Assembly (NCBI GenBank): GCA_964568145.1
Contig: CAZMOZ010000009.1
Span: 117,207-181,206, forward strand
Direction of reading: 5' to 3'
Length of the DNA: 64,000 bases
DNA from: DSVZ01 sp964568145
GTDB taxonomy: Bacteria; Verrucomicrobiota; Verrucomicrobiia; Limisphaerales; J093
Shown: positions 17,111 to 25,568 of the stretch, one piece after another
Position numbering within the stretch: position 1 is the first letter of the stretch
How the letters are laid out: the number at the start of each line of letters is the position of its first letter
Notes under the pieces: generated by a model
The model's database searches: none
What the model saw: only the letters and a program-made list of their open reading frames with translations
What the model was told of the DNA's origin: nothing
Translations under genes and position numbers: made by a program

Positions 17111-17126
17111 TGGCACGGCTGCTGCA
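17111..17126 (+). promoter_or_regulatory. Sigma-54-type -24/-12 promoter candidate
   Basis: TGGCACG, four bases, then CTGCA matches the sigma-54 consensus TGGCACG-N4-TTGCW with one mismatch and has the exact GG-N10-GC spacing. It lies about 138 bases upstream of the DUF4160 gene. A transcription start near 17137 would leave a long leader. Confidence 0.4.
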
Positions 17127-17263
17127 TAAGGAACGGACTAAGAAACTGACGGCTGCCGGGTCAAATGAACGAAACCGACCGTCATTTGAAAATGTCCGAT
17201 GTGCCTGTGACTTGAAACCGAACGCCAGGCCGCCGAGCCGGGCGCTGAAACCAAAGCGAAGTT

Positions 17264-17524
17264 ATGCCAGTGCTTTCCAAGTTCTACGGGATCGTGATCC
17301 GGATGCTGTTCAGCCGCGAGCTGCCGGCGCGGTTCCACGCCTTCTACCAGGGCGGGGAGGCGGTGGTGCAAATCTTCCCGCTCCGCATCGTGGCCGGCTC
17401 GCTGCCGCCGGCCGCGACGGACCGCATCCTGGCCTGGGCCGCCGCCCACCGCGCCGAACTGCTGGCCGACTGGCACCGCTGCCGGCTGGCCCAGCGCCCG
17501 TTGCCCATCGCGCCGCCCGCCTGA
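17264..17524 (+). CDS. DUF4160-family protein
   Basis: The 86-residue protein begins MPVLSKFYGIVIRMLF and continues with PARFHAFYQGGEAVVQI, the recognisable DUF4160 pattern (phenylalanine-tyrosine-glycine-isoleucine, then histidine before the YxGxEA block). The C-terminal half is an alanine-rich helix. DUF4160 proteins are usually paired with a DUF2442 protein and have been proposed as a toxin-antitoxin-like pair. No DUF2442 partner follows here, so this looks like an orphan. The function is unknown. Confidence 0.8.
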   Translation: MPVLSKFYGIVIRMLFSRELPARFHAFYQGGEAVVQIFPLRIVAGSLPPAATDRILAWAAAHRAELLADWHRCRLAQRPLPIAPPA

Positions 17525-17760
17525 GCCGGAACGCCGCTCTTGAGGAACCATGAATGAACACGAATGGACACGAATGGGGAAAGCTCGAGGGAATGATTCA
17601 AGGCAAGGCGTATGAGCCCGCCACCACTTCCTTGAACCGGTCGCCGAAGCCTTCCCAAAGCCGGGTTCGGTTCGGGTTGGTGCGCTCGCCCAGGTATGGA
17701 AATCTCGCCCGGCCGCGTGCATTGTCCGCCTATTTAACCCATTTGATATTTCATCCATTT

Positions 17761-17827
17761 AACCCGAAAGCCGAAGCTGGCCGTGGCGCGGTGCGTCCCG
17801 CCTGCCCAACTTCGGTTTCCGGACTTA
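17761..17827. repeat. Palindromic intergenic element, copy 2
   Basis: It has the same arms as copy 1 with two arm substitutions (CCGAAAGCCGAAGCTGG) and the core GTGGCGCGGTGCGTCCCGCC. It lies in the 380-base gap between the DUF4160 gene and the next adaptor gene. AT-rich heptad-like sequence precedes it (about 17730-17762). Confidence 0.75.
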
Positions 17828-17904
17828 ACCACCGCCGGCTGCGTCCCCAATCGCGCCGCGCTGGTTCGCGCTTCGACTGAATCGTCCCGCCTGAGGATCT
17901 GGTT

Positions 17905-19170
17905 ATGGACATCGCCCGCCCCGAACTTGGCCGCCAGCGCCGTCGCCGCCGCGTGCTCTACAGCATCGGGGCTCTCGCGGTGCTGGCCGGCGTCACGCTC
18001 GGCCTGGCCCGCCTCCAGCCCGCCGCCCCCACCGTGGACAAGGCCCAGGTGTGGACGGATACCGTGCGGCGCGGCGACGTGCTCCGGCAGGTGCGCGGCA
18101 ACGGCACGCTGGTGCCGGAGGAAATCCATTGGATCCCCGCGCTGTCGCCCGGCCGCGTGGAGTGCATCCTCGTGCTGCCGGGGGCCGCGGTCCGCGCGGA
18201 CACCGTGCTGGTGGAGCTGTCCAACCCCGACGTCGAGCAGGCGGCGTTCGACGCCGAGTGGCAGCTCAAAGGCGCGGAGGCCCAGTTCAACAAGCTCAAG
18301 GTCCAGCTCGAAAGCGACCGCCTCAGCCAGGAAGCCCAGGCGGCGTTGCTCAACGCCGAGTGCAGCGTGGCCCGGCTGGATGCCGAGGCCGACGCCCGCC
18401 TGGCAGAGGAGAAGCTGGTGGACCGGCTGACCGCGATCCGCTCGAAGACCCGGGCCGAGCAGCTCGCCCAGCGTTGCGCGCTCGAGCAGCGGCGTCTGGC
18501 CATCCTGACCGAGAACCACCGCGCGCAACTCGCCGTCCAGGAGGCCGAACTGGAGCGCCTCCGCGCCGTGCTCGCCCTCAAGCGCAAACACCTCGACCAG
18601 CTCAAGGTTCGGGCCGGCATTGACGGCGTGCTCCAACGCCTCGGTGACCGCGAGACGCTCCAGGTGGGCCAGCAAATTGCCCCCGGCGCAAACCTCGCCC
18701 GCGTGGCCAACCCGGCCAAACTCAAGGCCGAGATCAAGATCGTCGAAACCCAGGCCAAGGACATCGCCATCGGCCAGAAGGCCGTGGTGGACACCCGCAA
18801 CGGCGTCGTGGCCGGGCGCGTGACCCGCGTGGACCCGGCGGTCCAGAACGGCACCGTGACCGTGGACGTGGCGTTGGAAGGGGGGCTGCCGAAAGGCGCG
18901 CGGCCGGACCTGAGCGTGGAAGGCACGATCGAGCTCGAGCTGTTGCAGAACGTCCTCCATGTGGGCCGCCCGGTGCAGGGCCAGGCCGGCAGCACCGTGG
19001 GCCTGTTCAAGCTGGTCAAGGGCGGGCGCGAAGCCGAGCTGGTGCCGGTGAAGCTCGGCCGCAGTTCGGTGAACACCATCGAAATCCTCGAGGGACTGGG
19101 CGTGGGCGACAGCGTGGTCCTGTCCGACATGTCCCAGTGGAGCGCGCACAAGCGCATCCGGCTGAACTAG
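17905..19170 (+). CDS. HlyD-family periplasmic adaptor
   Basis: The 421-residue adaptor has one N-terminal membrane segment (about residues 17-35), a first lipoyl half (VRRGDVLRQVRGNGTLVP), a very long charged hairpin (about 110-235), the second lipoyl half (VRAGIDGVLQRLGDRETLQVG) and beta-barrel domains (VVDTRNGVVAGRVTRVDPAV). It should serve the ATPase at 19629. The two are separated by a GxxExxY gene, and no permease follows the ATPase, so this exporter set is incomplete here. Confidence 0.9.
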   Translation: MDIARPELGRQRRRRRVLYSIGALAVLAGVTLGLARLQPAAPTVDKAQVWTDTVRRGDVLRQVRGNGTLVPEEIHWIPALSPGRVECILVLPGAAVRADTVLVELSNPDVEQAAFDAEWQLKGAEAQFNKLKVQLESDRLSQEAQAALLNAECSVARLDAEADARLAEEKLVDRLTAIRSKTRAEQLAQRCALEQRRLAILTENHRAQLAVQEAELERLRAVLALKRKHLDQLKVRAGIDGVLQRLGDRETLQVGQQIAPGANLARVANPAKLKAEIKIVETQAKDIAIGQKAVVDTRNGVVAGRVTRVDPAVQNGTVTVDVALEGGLPKGARPDLSVEGTIELELLQNVLHVGRPVQGQAGSTVGLFKLVKGGREAELVPVKLGRSSVNTIEILEGLGVGDSVVLSDMSQWSAHKRIRLN

Positions 19171-19172
19171 CC

Positions 19173-19620
19173 AAGGAGACGCGGAGGCACGGAGAGATTA
19201 TGAGCAACGTCATCCCAGCGAGGCTGAACCCACTCGCGGAAGAAATCATCGGCTGCGCACCCGAGTTGCATCGCCCGCTTGGCCCCGGCCTGCTGGAGTC
19301 CACTTACGAGGCCGCCCTGGCCATCGAATTCGAGCTGGCCGGTCTCAGCTCCCGGCGGCGGGTGGCCTGCCCTGTCGTGTACAAGGGGCGACAGCTCGCC
19401 GAACAACGCCTTGACCTGCTGGTTGAGGATGCGGTGGTCGTTGAGCTGAAAAGCGTCGAACGCCATGAACCACTTTTCGAGGCCCAACTCCTGACCTGCC
19501 TGAAAGTCTCCGGCAAGCGACTGGGCCTGCTCATCAACTTCAACTCCCGCCTCCTTTCGGATGGCATCAAACGAATGGTCCGCTGAACTTCGTGACTCCG
19601 TGAACTCCGTGACTCCGCGG
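19173..19620. mobile_element. Possible GxxExxY cassette with inverted flanks
   Basis: The left flank (about 19173-19196) reads AGGAGACGCGGAGGCACGGA. The right flank (about 19587-19620) reads as a near inverted copy: its complement holds CGCGGAGTCACGGAG and a further CACGGAGT unit. The unit encloses one gene and separates an adaptor gene from its ATPase. Similar cggag-rich flanks are often seen beside GxxExxY genes. Mobility is inferred; no target duplication or transposase is visible. Confidence 0.45.
19200..19586 (+). CDS. GxxExxY-family protein
   Basis: The 128-residue protein carries the defining sequence near its start (HRPLGPGLLESTYEAAL, containing GxxExxY), followed by a PD-(D/E)XK-like core: ...RLDLLVEDAVVVELKSVE with the aspartate and E-x-K residues. 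The final part (LGLLINFNSRLLSDGIKRMVR) is also typical. The family is of unknown function but is related to restriction-like nucleases. The ATG at 19200 was chosen; upstream codons are in repeat-like sequence. It interrupts an exporter operon and is enclosed by inverted flanks. Confidence 0.85.
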   Translation: MSNVIPARLNPLAEEIIGCAPELHRPLGPGLLESTYEAALAIEFELAGLSSRRRVACPVVYKGRQLAEQRLDLLVEDAVVVELKSVERHEPLFEAQLLTCLKVSGKRLGLLINFNSRLLSDGIKRMVR

Positions 19621-19628
19621 CAAATCCC

Positions 19629-20327
19629 ATGAACACCAACGGCTCCCTCATCAAACTCGAAGGCATCACCAAGGTCTTCTACACCGACGAAGTCGAGACC
19701 CACGCCCTGTCCGGCGTTCACCTCGAAATCCGCCAGGGCGAGTACGTCTCCATCGCCGGACCCTCGGGCTGTGGCAAGTCCACGCTGCTCTCGATCCTGG
19801 GCCTGCTGGACACGCCCACCGAGGGCCGGTACGTCCTGAACGGCCAGGATGTCTCGCGGCTCGACCTGGGGGCGCGGGCGCGGATTCGCAACCGCGAGGT
19901 CGGCTTCATCTTCCAGAGCTTCAATCTCATCGGCGACCTTACCGTGTTCGAGAACGTGGAACTGCCGTTGACCTACCGTGGCATGCCCGGGGCCGAGCGC
20001 CGCCAGCGCGTGAACGAGGCGCTCGAGAAGGTCGGCATGTCGCATCGCGTGAATCATTACCCCTCGCAGCTTTCCGGCGGCCAGCAGCAGCGCGTGGCGG
20101 TGGCGCGCGCGCTCGCCGGCAAACCCTCGATCCTGCTCGCCGACGAGCCGACCGGAAACCTCGACTCGAAGAACGGCGAGGCCGTGATGGACCTGCTGCG
20201 CGAGCTGCACCGCGAGGGCGCTACCATCTGCATGGTCACGCACGACCCGCGCTTCGCCCGGCACGCCGACCGCCAGGTGCATCTGTTCGACGGCCGGGTG
20301 GTCGAGGAGACCCAGGCGCCGGTGTGA
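19629..20327 (+). CDS. MacB/LolD-type ABC ATPase without adjacent permease
   Basis: The 232-residue ATPase has Walker A (GPSGCGKST), Q loop (VGFIFQSFNLIGDL), signature (LSGGQQQRVAVARAL), Walker B (ILLADEPTGNLDS) and switch histidine (MVTHDPR). It is of the same subfamily as the ATPase at 10556 but clearly diverged. Downstream, 20328-20507 holds only heptad-like sequence and no permease. It may pair with a permease elsewhere, or with one of the permeases at 11777-14737. Confidence 0.92.
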   Translation: MNTNGSLIKLEGITKVFYTDEVETHALSGVHLEIRQGEYVSIAGPSGCGKSTLLSILGLLDTPTEGRYVLNGQDVSRLDLGARARIRNREVGFIFQSFNLIGDLTVFENVELPLTYRGMPGAERRQRVNEALEKVGMSHRVNHYPSQLSGGQQQRVAVARALAGKPSILLADEPTGNLDSKNGEAVMDLLRELHREGATICMVTHDPRFARHADRQVHLFDGRVVEETQAPV

Positions 20328-20507
20328 AGTGTGCGGATGGTGAATGAGTGAATGGTTGGAATGGTGAAAGGTGCCGGTCGGTGCCCCCCGCTGCCATTTA
20401 ACGCCTTCAACCTTTCGCTCTTTTAACCCCGCTCACGAACAGTGAACGAGCTCAAATTCACCTGCCGTGAACTAGCCGGAAGCCGCAGCATTCTCCCCGC
20501 AGCCGGC

Positions 20508-20777
20508 TCACTTGCGCGGCTTCTTCGTGCCGTTCTCGCTTGTGACTTCAATCCGGGTGACCAAGGGGACGTCCACGACCTCGTAGTCATCTGGCCGGTC
20601 ATGGCGGTAAATCAGCATTTCCCGCCCGCTCGGAACCAGCGCCGCAAAGTCCTCGTGCTTGACGAGCAAACTTCCGCCGTCGGCTACATGCACCACAAAC
20701 GGGCGAAACGGTTCGAGCGCGGCGCACGAAACGCGGAGCAAGACTGCGGACCACCCCGTTTCGACCTCCCACAGCAC
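20508..20777 (-). CDS. Small conserved protein of unknown function
   Basis: The protein is at most 89 residues from a GTG start. The core, LEPFRPFVVHVADGGSLLVK, then HEDFAALVPSGREMLIYR, then YEVVDVPLVTRIEV, matches a small-protein type I recognise from Planctomycetes and Verrucomicrobia (pattern: PFRPFxIHxADG, HPDF, VDxxLVTxxE). No function is known. The first 15 residues may not be translated. It faces the ABC ATPase gene. No partner gene is evident. Confidence 0.65.
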   Translation of the reverse strand: MLWEVETGWSAVLLRVSCAALEPFRPFVVHVADGGSLLVKHEDFAALVPSGREMLIYRHDRPDDYEVVDVPLVTRIEVTSENGTKKPRK

Positions 20778-20985
20778 GTGTTCGGACCCTATTCGGAAAC
20801 TTGGTACTCGGGAACTCAGGAAGCGAACTCCGCCATCCTGCCTTCCTGAGTTTCAAATTCCTGACTTCTGGGTTTCAAAGTGGGCTTCGGGCTCCGGCTT
20901 TCCGCCTTTTCGACCGCACCCCAAATCCGTCGCTTCACCGCCGACAGCATTTGCCAAGAATTGTCCGCTGCCGTAACAATTTCGT

Positions 20986-22125
20986 GTGCGCATTTTGCGA
21001 GAACACTTGCCTCCGCCCCGGTTGGATCGTCTCCGGCACCGGCTGGCCGCCGGTTATCTGGCGCTGGCCGGGCTGGCCCTCACCGCCGGCTGCGGCCGCG
21101 AGGACATCCGGGTGTATGAGGCGCCGAAGGACCGTGCCGAGCCTGTCGAGGCGGCTGCGGCGAGCCCGGGCATGGGCCACCCCCCGGTGTCGGCCATGCC
21201 GCAGGTGAGGTGGAAGTTGCCCGCGGGCTGGCAGGAACGCCCGGCCGGCACGATGCGGGTGGGGTACTTCGTCATTGCCGGGCCGGACGACCATCAGGCG
21301 GAGGTCACCATTATCCCGCTCACCGGCACGGGCGGCGGTGATCTGGACAATGTCAACCGCTGGCGCGCCCAAGTGGGGCTGGGGGCCGTCACCGCGGAGG
21401 AATTGTCCAAGCTGGCGGTCAAGGTGCCGATCGGCCCCTTCGAGGGCCAGATGTACGATTTGAGCGGGGAAGGTTACGAGGCCAAGCGCGTGCGGACGCT
21501 GGCCGCCATCCTGCGCCACGAAGGCACCACCTGGTTTTTCAAGATGACCGGGAATGACCGGCTGGTGGGGGACCAGAAAGGCGCGTTCACCGAGTTTCTG
21601 TGCTCGCTGAGCTTTGACGGCGCTGGCGCCGCAACCGCGGCGGCGGCCGCCACGCCTTCGGCTCAAGGCGTCACGCCCGCGGTTGCCGCAACTGCCGCCC
21701 CGCCAGGCGGGGCGGGCAAGCCCAAGTTCACCGTTCCGGCGCACTGGCAGGAGCAAGCCCCCGGCTCGATGCAGGCGGCGCGCTTCGTCCCGAAAGGCGA
21801 AGGCCAGGCGGAGGTGAGCGTGGCCATGCTGCCCGGCGACGGCGGCGGCACGCTAGCCAACGTGAACCGCTGGCGCCGGCAGTTGGGCCTGGGCCCCATC
21901 AACGAGGCCGAACTCGCCAAGACCGTCGAGTCCCGCAAGATTGGCGACGCCGACGGCTACTGGGTGGACCTCCAGGCGCCGGAGTCGGATCGTCGCATGG
22001 TCGCGGCGGCGGTGCTGCGCGGCGCGCAATCCTGGTTCTACAAACTCACTGGCGACACCGCTTCTGTGGAGCGCGAAAAGCCGGCGTTTGTTCAGTTCGT
22101 CGAGTCTGCCACTTATGCTCCTTGA
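20986..22125 (+). CDS. Lipoprotein with two repeated domains
   Basis: The 379-residue protein has a signal peptide ending in a lipobox (LALTAGC), so it should be a periplasm-facing lipoprotein. Two copies of one domain follow, about residues 70-210 and 245-375. Both contain WKLPAGWQE/FTVPAHWQE, a GDLDNVNRWRAQVGLG / GTLANVNRWRRQLGLG match, and a tryptophan-phenylalanine-lysine motif (TTWFFKMTG / QSWFYKLTG). An alanine/proline linker joins them. It starts at a GTG and overlaps the ResB gene by 11 bases, so it is tied to cytochrome c maturation, but its role is unknown. Confidence 0.75.
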   Translation: MRILREHLPPPRLDRLRHRLAAGYLALAGLALTAGCGREDIRVYEAPKDRAEPVEAAAASPGMGHPPVSAMPQVRWKLPAGWQERPAGTMRVGYFVIAGPDDHQAEVTIIPLTGTGGGDLDNVNRWRAQVGLGAVTAEELSKLAVKVPIGPFEGQMYDLSGEGYEAKRVRTLAAILRHEGTTWFFKMTGNDRLVGDQKGAFTEFLCSLSFDGAGAATAAAAATPSAQGVTPAVAATAAPPGGAGKPKFTVPAHWQEQAPGSMQAARFVPKGEGQAEVSVAMLPGDGGGTLANVNRWRRQLGLGPINEAELAKTVESRKIGDADGYWVDLQAPESDRRMVAAAVLRGAQSWFYKLTGDTASVEREKPAFVQFVESATYAP

Positions 22126-23320
22126 TCGTCTGGTCCGTTTCTTCAGCTCGTTGAAGCTCACGGTGGTGTGCCTGGCCCTGGCTGTGGTGCTGGTGTTCCT
22201 CGGCACGCTGGCCCAAGTGCAACTGGGCTTGTACGCCGTCCAGGCGAAGTACTTCCAGAGCTTCTTCGTGTTCTGGGACCTCCCCGGCACGCAAATCCGC
22301 ATCCCGGTGTTTCCGGGCGGTTACCTCATCGGCAGCGTGCTGCTGATCAACCTGCTGGTGTCGTATTTCTCGCGCATGGGCCTCAAGCGGGGGAACTTCG
22401 GCCTGCTGCTGATCCACTTCGGCCTGGCCGCGCTGCTGGTGGGGCAGCTCTGGACGGATCTGGCCCAGCGCGAAAGCGTGGTGCGCCTGGCCGAAGGCGA
22501 GACCAAGAGTTACTCCGAGTCGCAGCGGCTCACCGAACTGGCCGTGATTGACCCCAGCGACCCGCAGGTGGACCGCGTGGTGGCGATCCCGGAATCGCGC
22601 CTGCGGCCCGGCGCCACCCTCGAGCATCCGCAACTGCCGTTCGCCATTCGCGTGCGGCAGTTCTGGGTGAACTCGGCGCCGGTCCGCGGCGCCACCAACG
22701 CCATGCCGCTGGTCACGCAGGGCGCCGGCCGCACGACGCACTTTGTGCCACGCCCGGCGGTGACCACCACCGACGAGCGCAACGTGCCCACGGCCATCAT
22801 CGAGCTGGTGGGCGCCAACGGTTCGCTCGGCACCTGGCTGGTGAGCGAATGGCTGCTGGAGCCCCAGACCGTCGAAGCCGGCGGGCGGAACCATCTGCTG
22901 GCGCTGCGGCTGGCCCGGTACTACAAGCCGTTTTCGATCACCCTGCTCGAGGCACGGCACGACAAGTACAAGGGCACGGAAATCCCCCGCAACTTCTCCA
23001 GCCGCGTGCGCGTGCGGCAGCCCGCCACCGGCGAGGACCGCGAGGTGTTGATCTACATGAACAACCCGCTGCGGTACGGCGGCTTCACGTTTTACCAGTA
23101 CCAGATGGCGGCGGACGAGGCGGTCCGGCTCCGCGGCCAGAAGCCGACCTCGACCCTCCAGGTCGTGCAAAACCCCGGCTGGCTCATGCCGTACATCGCC
23201 TGCACGCTCGTGAGCGCGGGGCTGCTCTGGCAGTTCATCGGCCACCTCTTCGGCTTTGTGAAGGAACGCCGCGTCCGCGTGGCCGGGCGCGGCCTGAGCC
23301 CCAAACCCAGCACCGCTTGA
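22115..23320 (+). CDS. resB: ResB/Ccs1-like cytochrome c biogenesis protein
   Basis: The 401-residue membrane protein is the ResB (Ccs1) half of System II, which carries heme across the membrane and attaches it to apocytochrome c. Three hydrophobic segments lie in the first 110 residues (LKLTVVCLALAVVLVFLG; GYLIGSVLLINLLVSYF; GNFGLLLIHFGLAALLVG). A large periplasmic domain with the NNPLRYGGFTFYQ pattern follows (near residue 310), and a last transmembrane segment near residue 365. The start ATG overlaps the lipoprotein gene, and the CcsA gene begins four bases after its stop. Confidence 0.88.
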   Translation: MLLDRLVRFFSSLKLTVVCLALAVVLVFLGTLAQVQLGLYAVQAKYFQSFFVFWDLPGTQIRIPVFPGGYLIGSVLLINLLVSYFSRMGLKRGNFGLLLIHFGLAALLVGQLWTDLAQRESVVRLAEGETKSYSESQRLTELAVIDPSDPQVDRVVAIPESRLRPGATLEHPQLPFAIRVRQFWVNSAPVRGATNAMPLVTQGAGRTTHFVPRPAVTTTDERNVPTAIIELVGANGSLGTWLVSEWLLEPQTVEAGGRNHLLALRLARYYKPFSITLLEARHDKYKGTEIPRNFSSRVRVRQPATGEDREVLIYMNNPLRYGGFTFYQYQMAADEAVRLRGQKPTSTLQVVQNPGWLMPYIACTLVSAGLLWQFIGHLFGFVKERRVRVAGRGLSPKPSTA

Positions 23321-23324
23321 ACGC

Positions 23325-25232
23325 ATGAAAAAAGTCTTTCCCTGGATCGTGGTGGGCGTGTTCGCCCTGTGGGTGGTCTCGGCCTTGCGGCCGCCCAAGA
23401 CGGCCTCGGCCTTTGATGTCACCGGTTTCGGCCGCCTGCCCGTGCTGCTGAACGGCCGCGTGCAGCCGCTGGACTCCGTGGCCCGCAACTCGCTGCTCCA
23501 GATTCGCACGCGCCAGGCCTACGCCGAGCTCACCAACCCCGACGCCCCCTGGTGGAAGCCCGGCGCCAAGTACACGCGGATGAACGCCACCGAGTGGCTG
23601 CTCGAACTGGCCACGCAACCGGGCCGGGCCGACCGCCGCAAGGTCTTCCGCATTGACCATCCCGACCTGCGCACGCTGCTGGGCCTGCCGCCCGAAGGGG
23701 TGTTTTACCACTCGCTGGACGAGTTGCGGCCGCACTTCGCGGAGATTGACAAGCAGTCGCGCCAGGCCAGCTCGGTCGAGCCGGCGCACCGGAACACCTT
23801 CCAGAAGGGCGTGCTCAAGCTCTTCCAGAACATCGTGCTGTACCAGCGGCTCAAGAACACCTTCCAGCCCGAAGGCACGACGAATTTCCTGGCCGAGGTG
23901 AACGCCTACCAGGCCGCGCTCGAGCCGGGTCTGGCGGCCGTGGCCAAACACGAGGCCGGCGAGACGCACGACACGCAGGCCCTGGCCGAGCTGGTCCGCT
24001 TCGCGCAACGCTTCGAGGCCCTGAGCCAGGCCGCGCATCCGCTGGTCGTCCCGCCGGTCCATCCCGAAACGCACCGCGACGGCTGGGCGAATGTGGGCGC
24101 CAGCCTCATGGAATCGCTGGTGACGCGGCAGATTTATCCGGCGGTGCTGGCCTACGCCGAGATGGCCGGGGCCTACGCCGCCGGCAAACCGGAGGTCTTC
24201 AACCAGGCGCTCGCCCGCCACCAGCAATGGCTGGCCGCCAAGAAGCTGGACACCGAGATCGCCAAGGGCCGCTGGGAGTATCTCTACAACCAGTGGCGGC
24301 CGTTTTACCTGAGCACCGCGATTTACGTCGTGGCCTTCCTGCTGGGCTGCGCCTCCTGGCTGGTCTGGCCACAGCCGCTCAACCGGGCGGGTTTCTTCAT
24401 GCTCGTGCTGGGCCTGGCGCTCCATTCGGTGGGCATCCTGTTCCGCATGGCGCTCGAAGGCCGGCCGCCGGTCACGAACCTCTATTCCTCCGCGGTTTTC
24501 GTGGGCTGGGGCGCCGTCGTGCTCGGCGTGATCCTCGAACGCATCTACCGCGACAGCGTCGGACTGGTCATGGCCTCGACCATCGGCTTCATCACCCAGA
24601 TCATCGCCCACAACCTGGCGCTGGGCGGCGACACCATGGAGATGATGCGCGCCGTGCTGGACAGCAACTTCTGGCTCACCACGCACGTCATCACCATCAC
24701 GCTGGGCTACTCGGCCAACTTTGTCGCGGGCTTCCTGGCCATCGTGTACGTGGTGCGCGGGCTGTTCACCCGCGACCTGGGCGCGCCCGCCCGCGCGGCG
24801 TTGAACCGGATGGTCTATGGCATCATCTGCTTCGCCACGCTGTTCAGCTTTGTGGGCACCGTGCTGGGCGGCATCTGGGCCGACCAGTCCTGGGGCCGGT
24901 TCTGGGGCTGGGACCCGAAGGAGAACGGCGCGCTCATCATCGTGCTCTGGAACGCGCTCATCCTGCACGCGCGCTGGGGCAAGCTGGTGGGCGAGCGCGG
25001 GCTCATGAACCTCGCCATCTTCGGCAACATCGTCACCAGCTTCTCCTGGTTCGGCGTGAACATGCTCGGCGTGGGCCTGCACTCGTACGGCTTCATGGAC
25101 GCCGCGTTCTTCTGGCTGATGCTCTTCGTGGCCAGCCAGCTTCTCCTGATCGGGCTGGGCTGCCTGCCGTTCAAGTACTGGGCCAGCCTGCGCGCCGAGG
25201 CGCCGGCCCGGCCGGAACCCGCGACCGCCTGA
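23325..25232 (+). CDS. ccsA: CcsA/ResC-like cytochrome c biogenesis protein with long N-terminal extension
   Basis: The 635-residue protein is the CcsA half of System II. The C-terminal half (from about residue 320) has eight or so transmembrane segments and the heme-handling tryptophan-rich motif WGRFWGWDPKENGA (about residues 523-536). Conserved histidines lie in ALHSVGILFR and LTTHVITI. The first 310 residues have one membrane anchor and a large soluble part (SAFDVTGFGRLPVLLNGRVQPLDS) absent from the shortest CcsA proteins. This extended form is common where ResB and ResC are separate genes in Bacteroidetes-like and Verrucomicrobial operons. Confidence 0.9.
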   Translation: MKKVFPWIVVGVFALWVVSALRPPKTASAFDVTGFGRLPVLLNGRVQPLDSVARNSLLQIRTRQAYAELTNPDAPWWKPGAKYTRMNATEWLLELATQPGRADRRKVFRIDHPDLRTLLGLPPEGVFYHSLDELRPHFAEIDKQSRQASSVEPAHRNTFQKGVLKLFQNIVLYQRLKNTFQPEGTTNFLAEVNAYQAALEPGLAAVAKHEAGETHDTQALAELVRFAQRFEALSQAAHPLVVPPVHPETHRDGWANVGASLMESLVTRQIYPAVLAYAEMAGAYAAGKPEVFNQALARHQQWLAAKKLDTEIAKGRWEYLYNQWRPFYLSTAIYVVAFLLGCASWLVWPQPLNRAGFFMLVLGLALHSVGILFRMALEGRPPVTNLYSSAVFVGWGAVVLGVILERIYRDSVGLVMASTIGFITQIIAHNLALGGDTMEMMRAVLDSNFWLTTHVITITLGYSANFVAGFLAIVYVVRGLFTRDLGAPARAALNRMVYGIICFATLFSFVGTVLGGIWADQSWGRFWGWDPKENGALIIVLWNALILHARWGKLVGERGLMNLAIFGNIVTSFSWFGVNMLGVGLHSYGFMDAAFFWLMLFVASQLLLIGLGCLPFKYWASLRAEAPARPEPATA

Positions 25233-25381
25233 CCGTGAAGGCGGTCCGCAAAGCGAACCGACGCAACCCACGCGGCGGTGGGGAATGCCTGTGGTGAACA
25301 CCGGCACGCAGCCACCTGAATTCAGCGTGAACACCGCCGCGGGCGTGCCGCCAGCAGGCGCAAAAGCCGCAGAAGCCTTGA

Positions 25382-25443
25382 GCCCGAAGACCGAAGCTGC
25401 CCGTAACGCCGGATGCCCATCCGGCTCAACTTCAGTGGTCGGG
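25382..25443. repeat. Palindromic intergenic element, diverged copy 3
   Basis: The left arm (CCCGAAGACCGAAGCTG) and right arm (CAACTTCAGTGGTCGGG) are recognisable, but the core has changed to a short palindrome (CCGGATGCCCATCCGG). It lies in the 336-base gap between ccsA and the next gene. A 7-base pattern GAACACC/GTGAACACC lies just upstream. Confidence 0.55.
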
Positions 25444-25568
25444 AAGCGCGTTGATGCCTTTGCGACTTATTGCGGCCATCCTCCTGGGTTGCGACTCCGC
25501 CGCACCGGGCTTCTTGAGTCGCTTCGCGGCTGTCCCATTGACGGCATCCCGGTCCACCCCGCCTGCCG

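Noticed and set aside
17264..17904. Complete DUF4160/DUF2442 toxin-antitoxin-like pair
   Set aside because: No DUF2442-like frame is found on either side of the DUF4160 gene.
23235..25334. Long minus-strand open frame opposite ccsA
   Set aside because: The translation lacks any domain and mirrors the codon bias of ccsA on the other strand.
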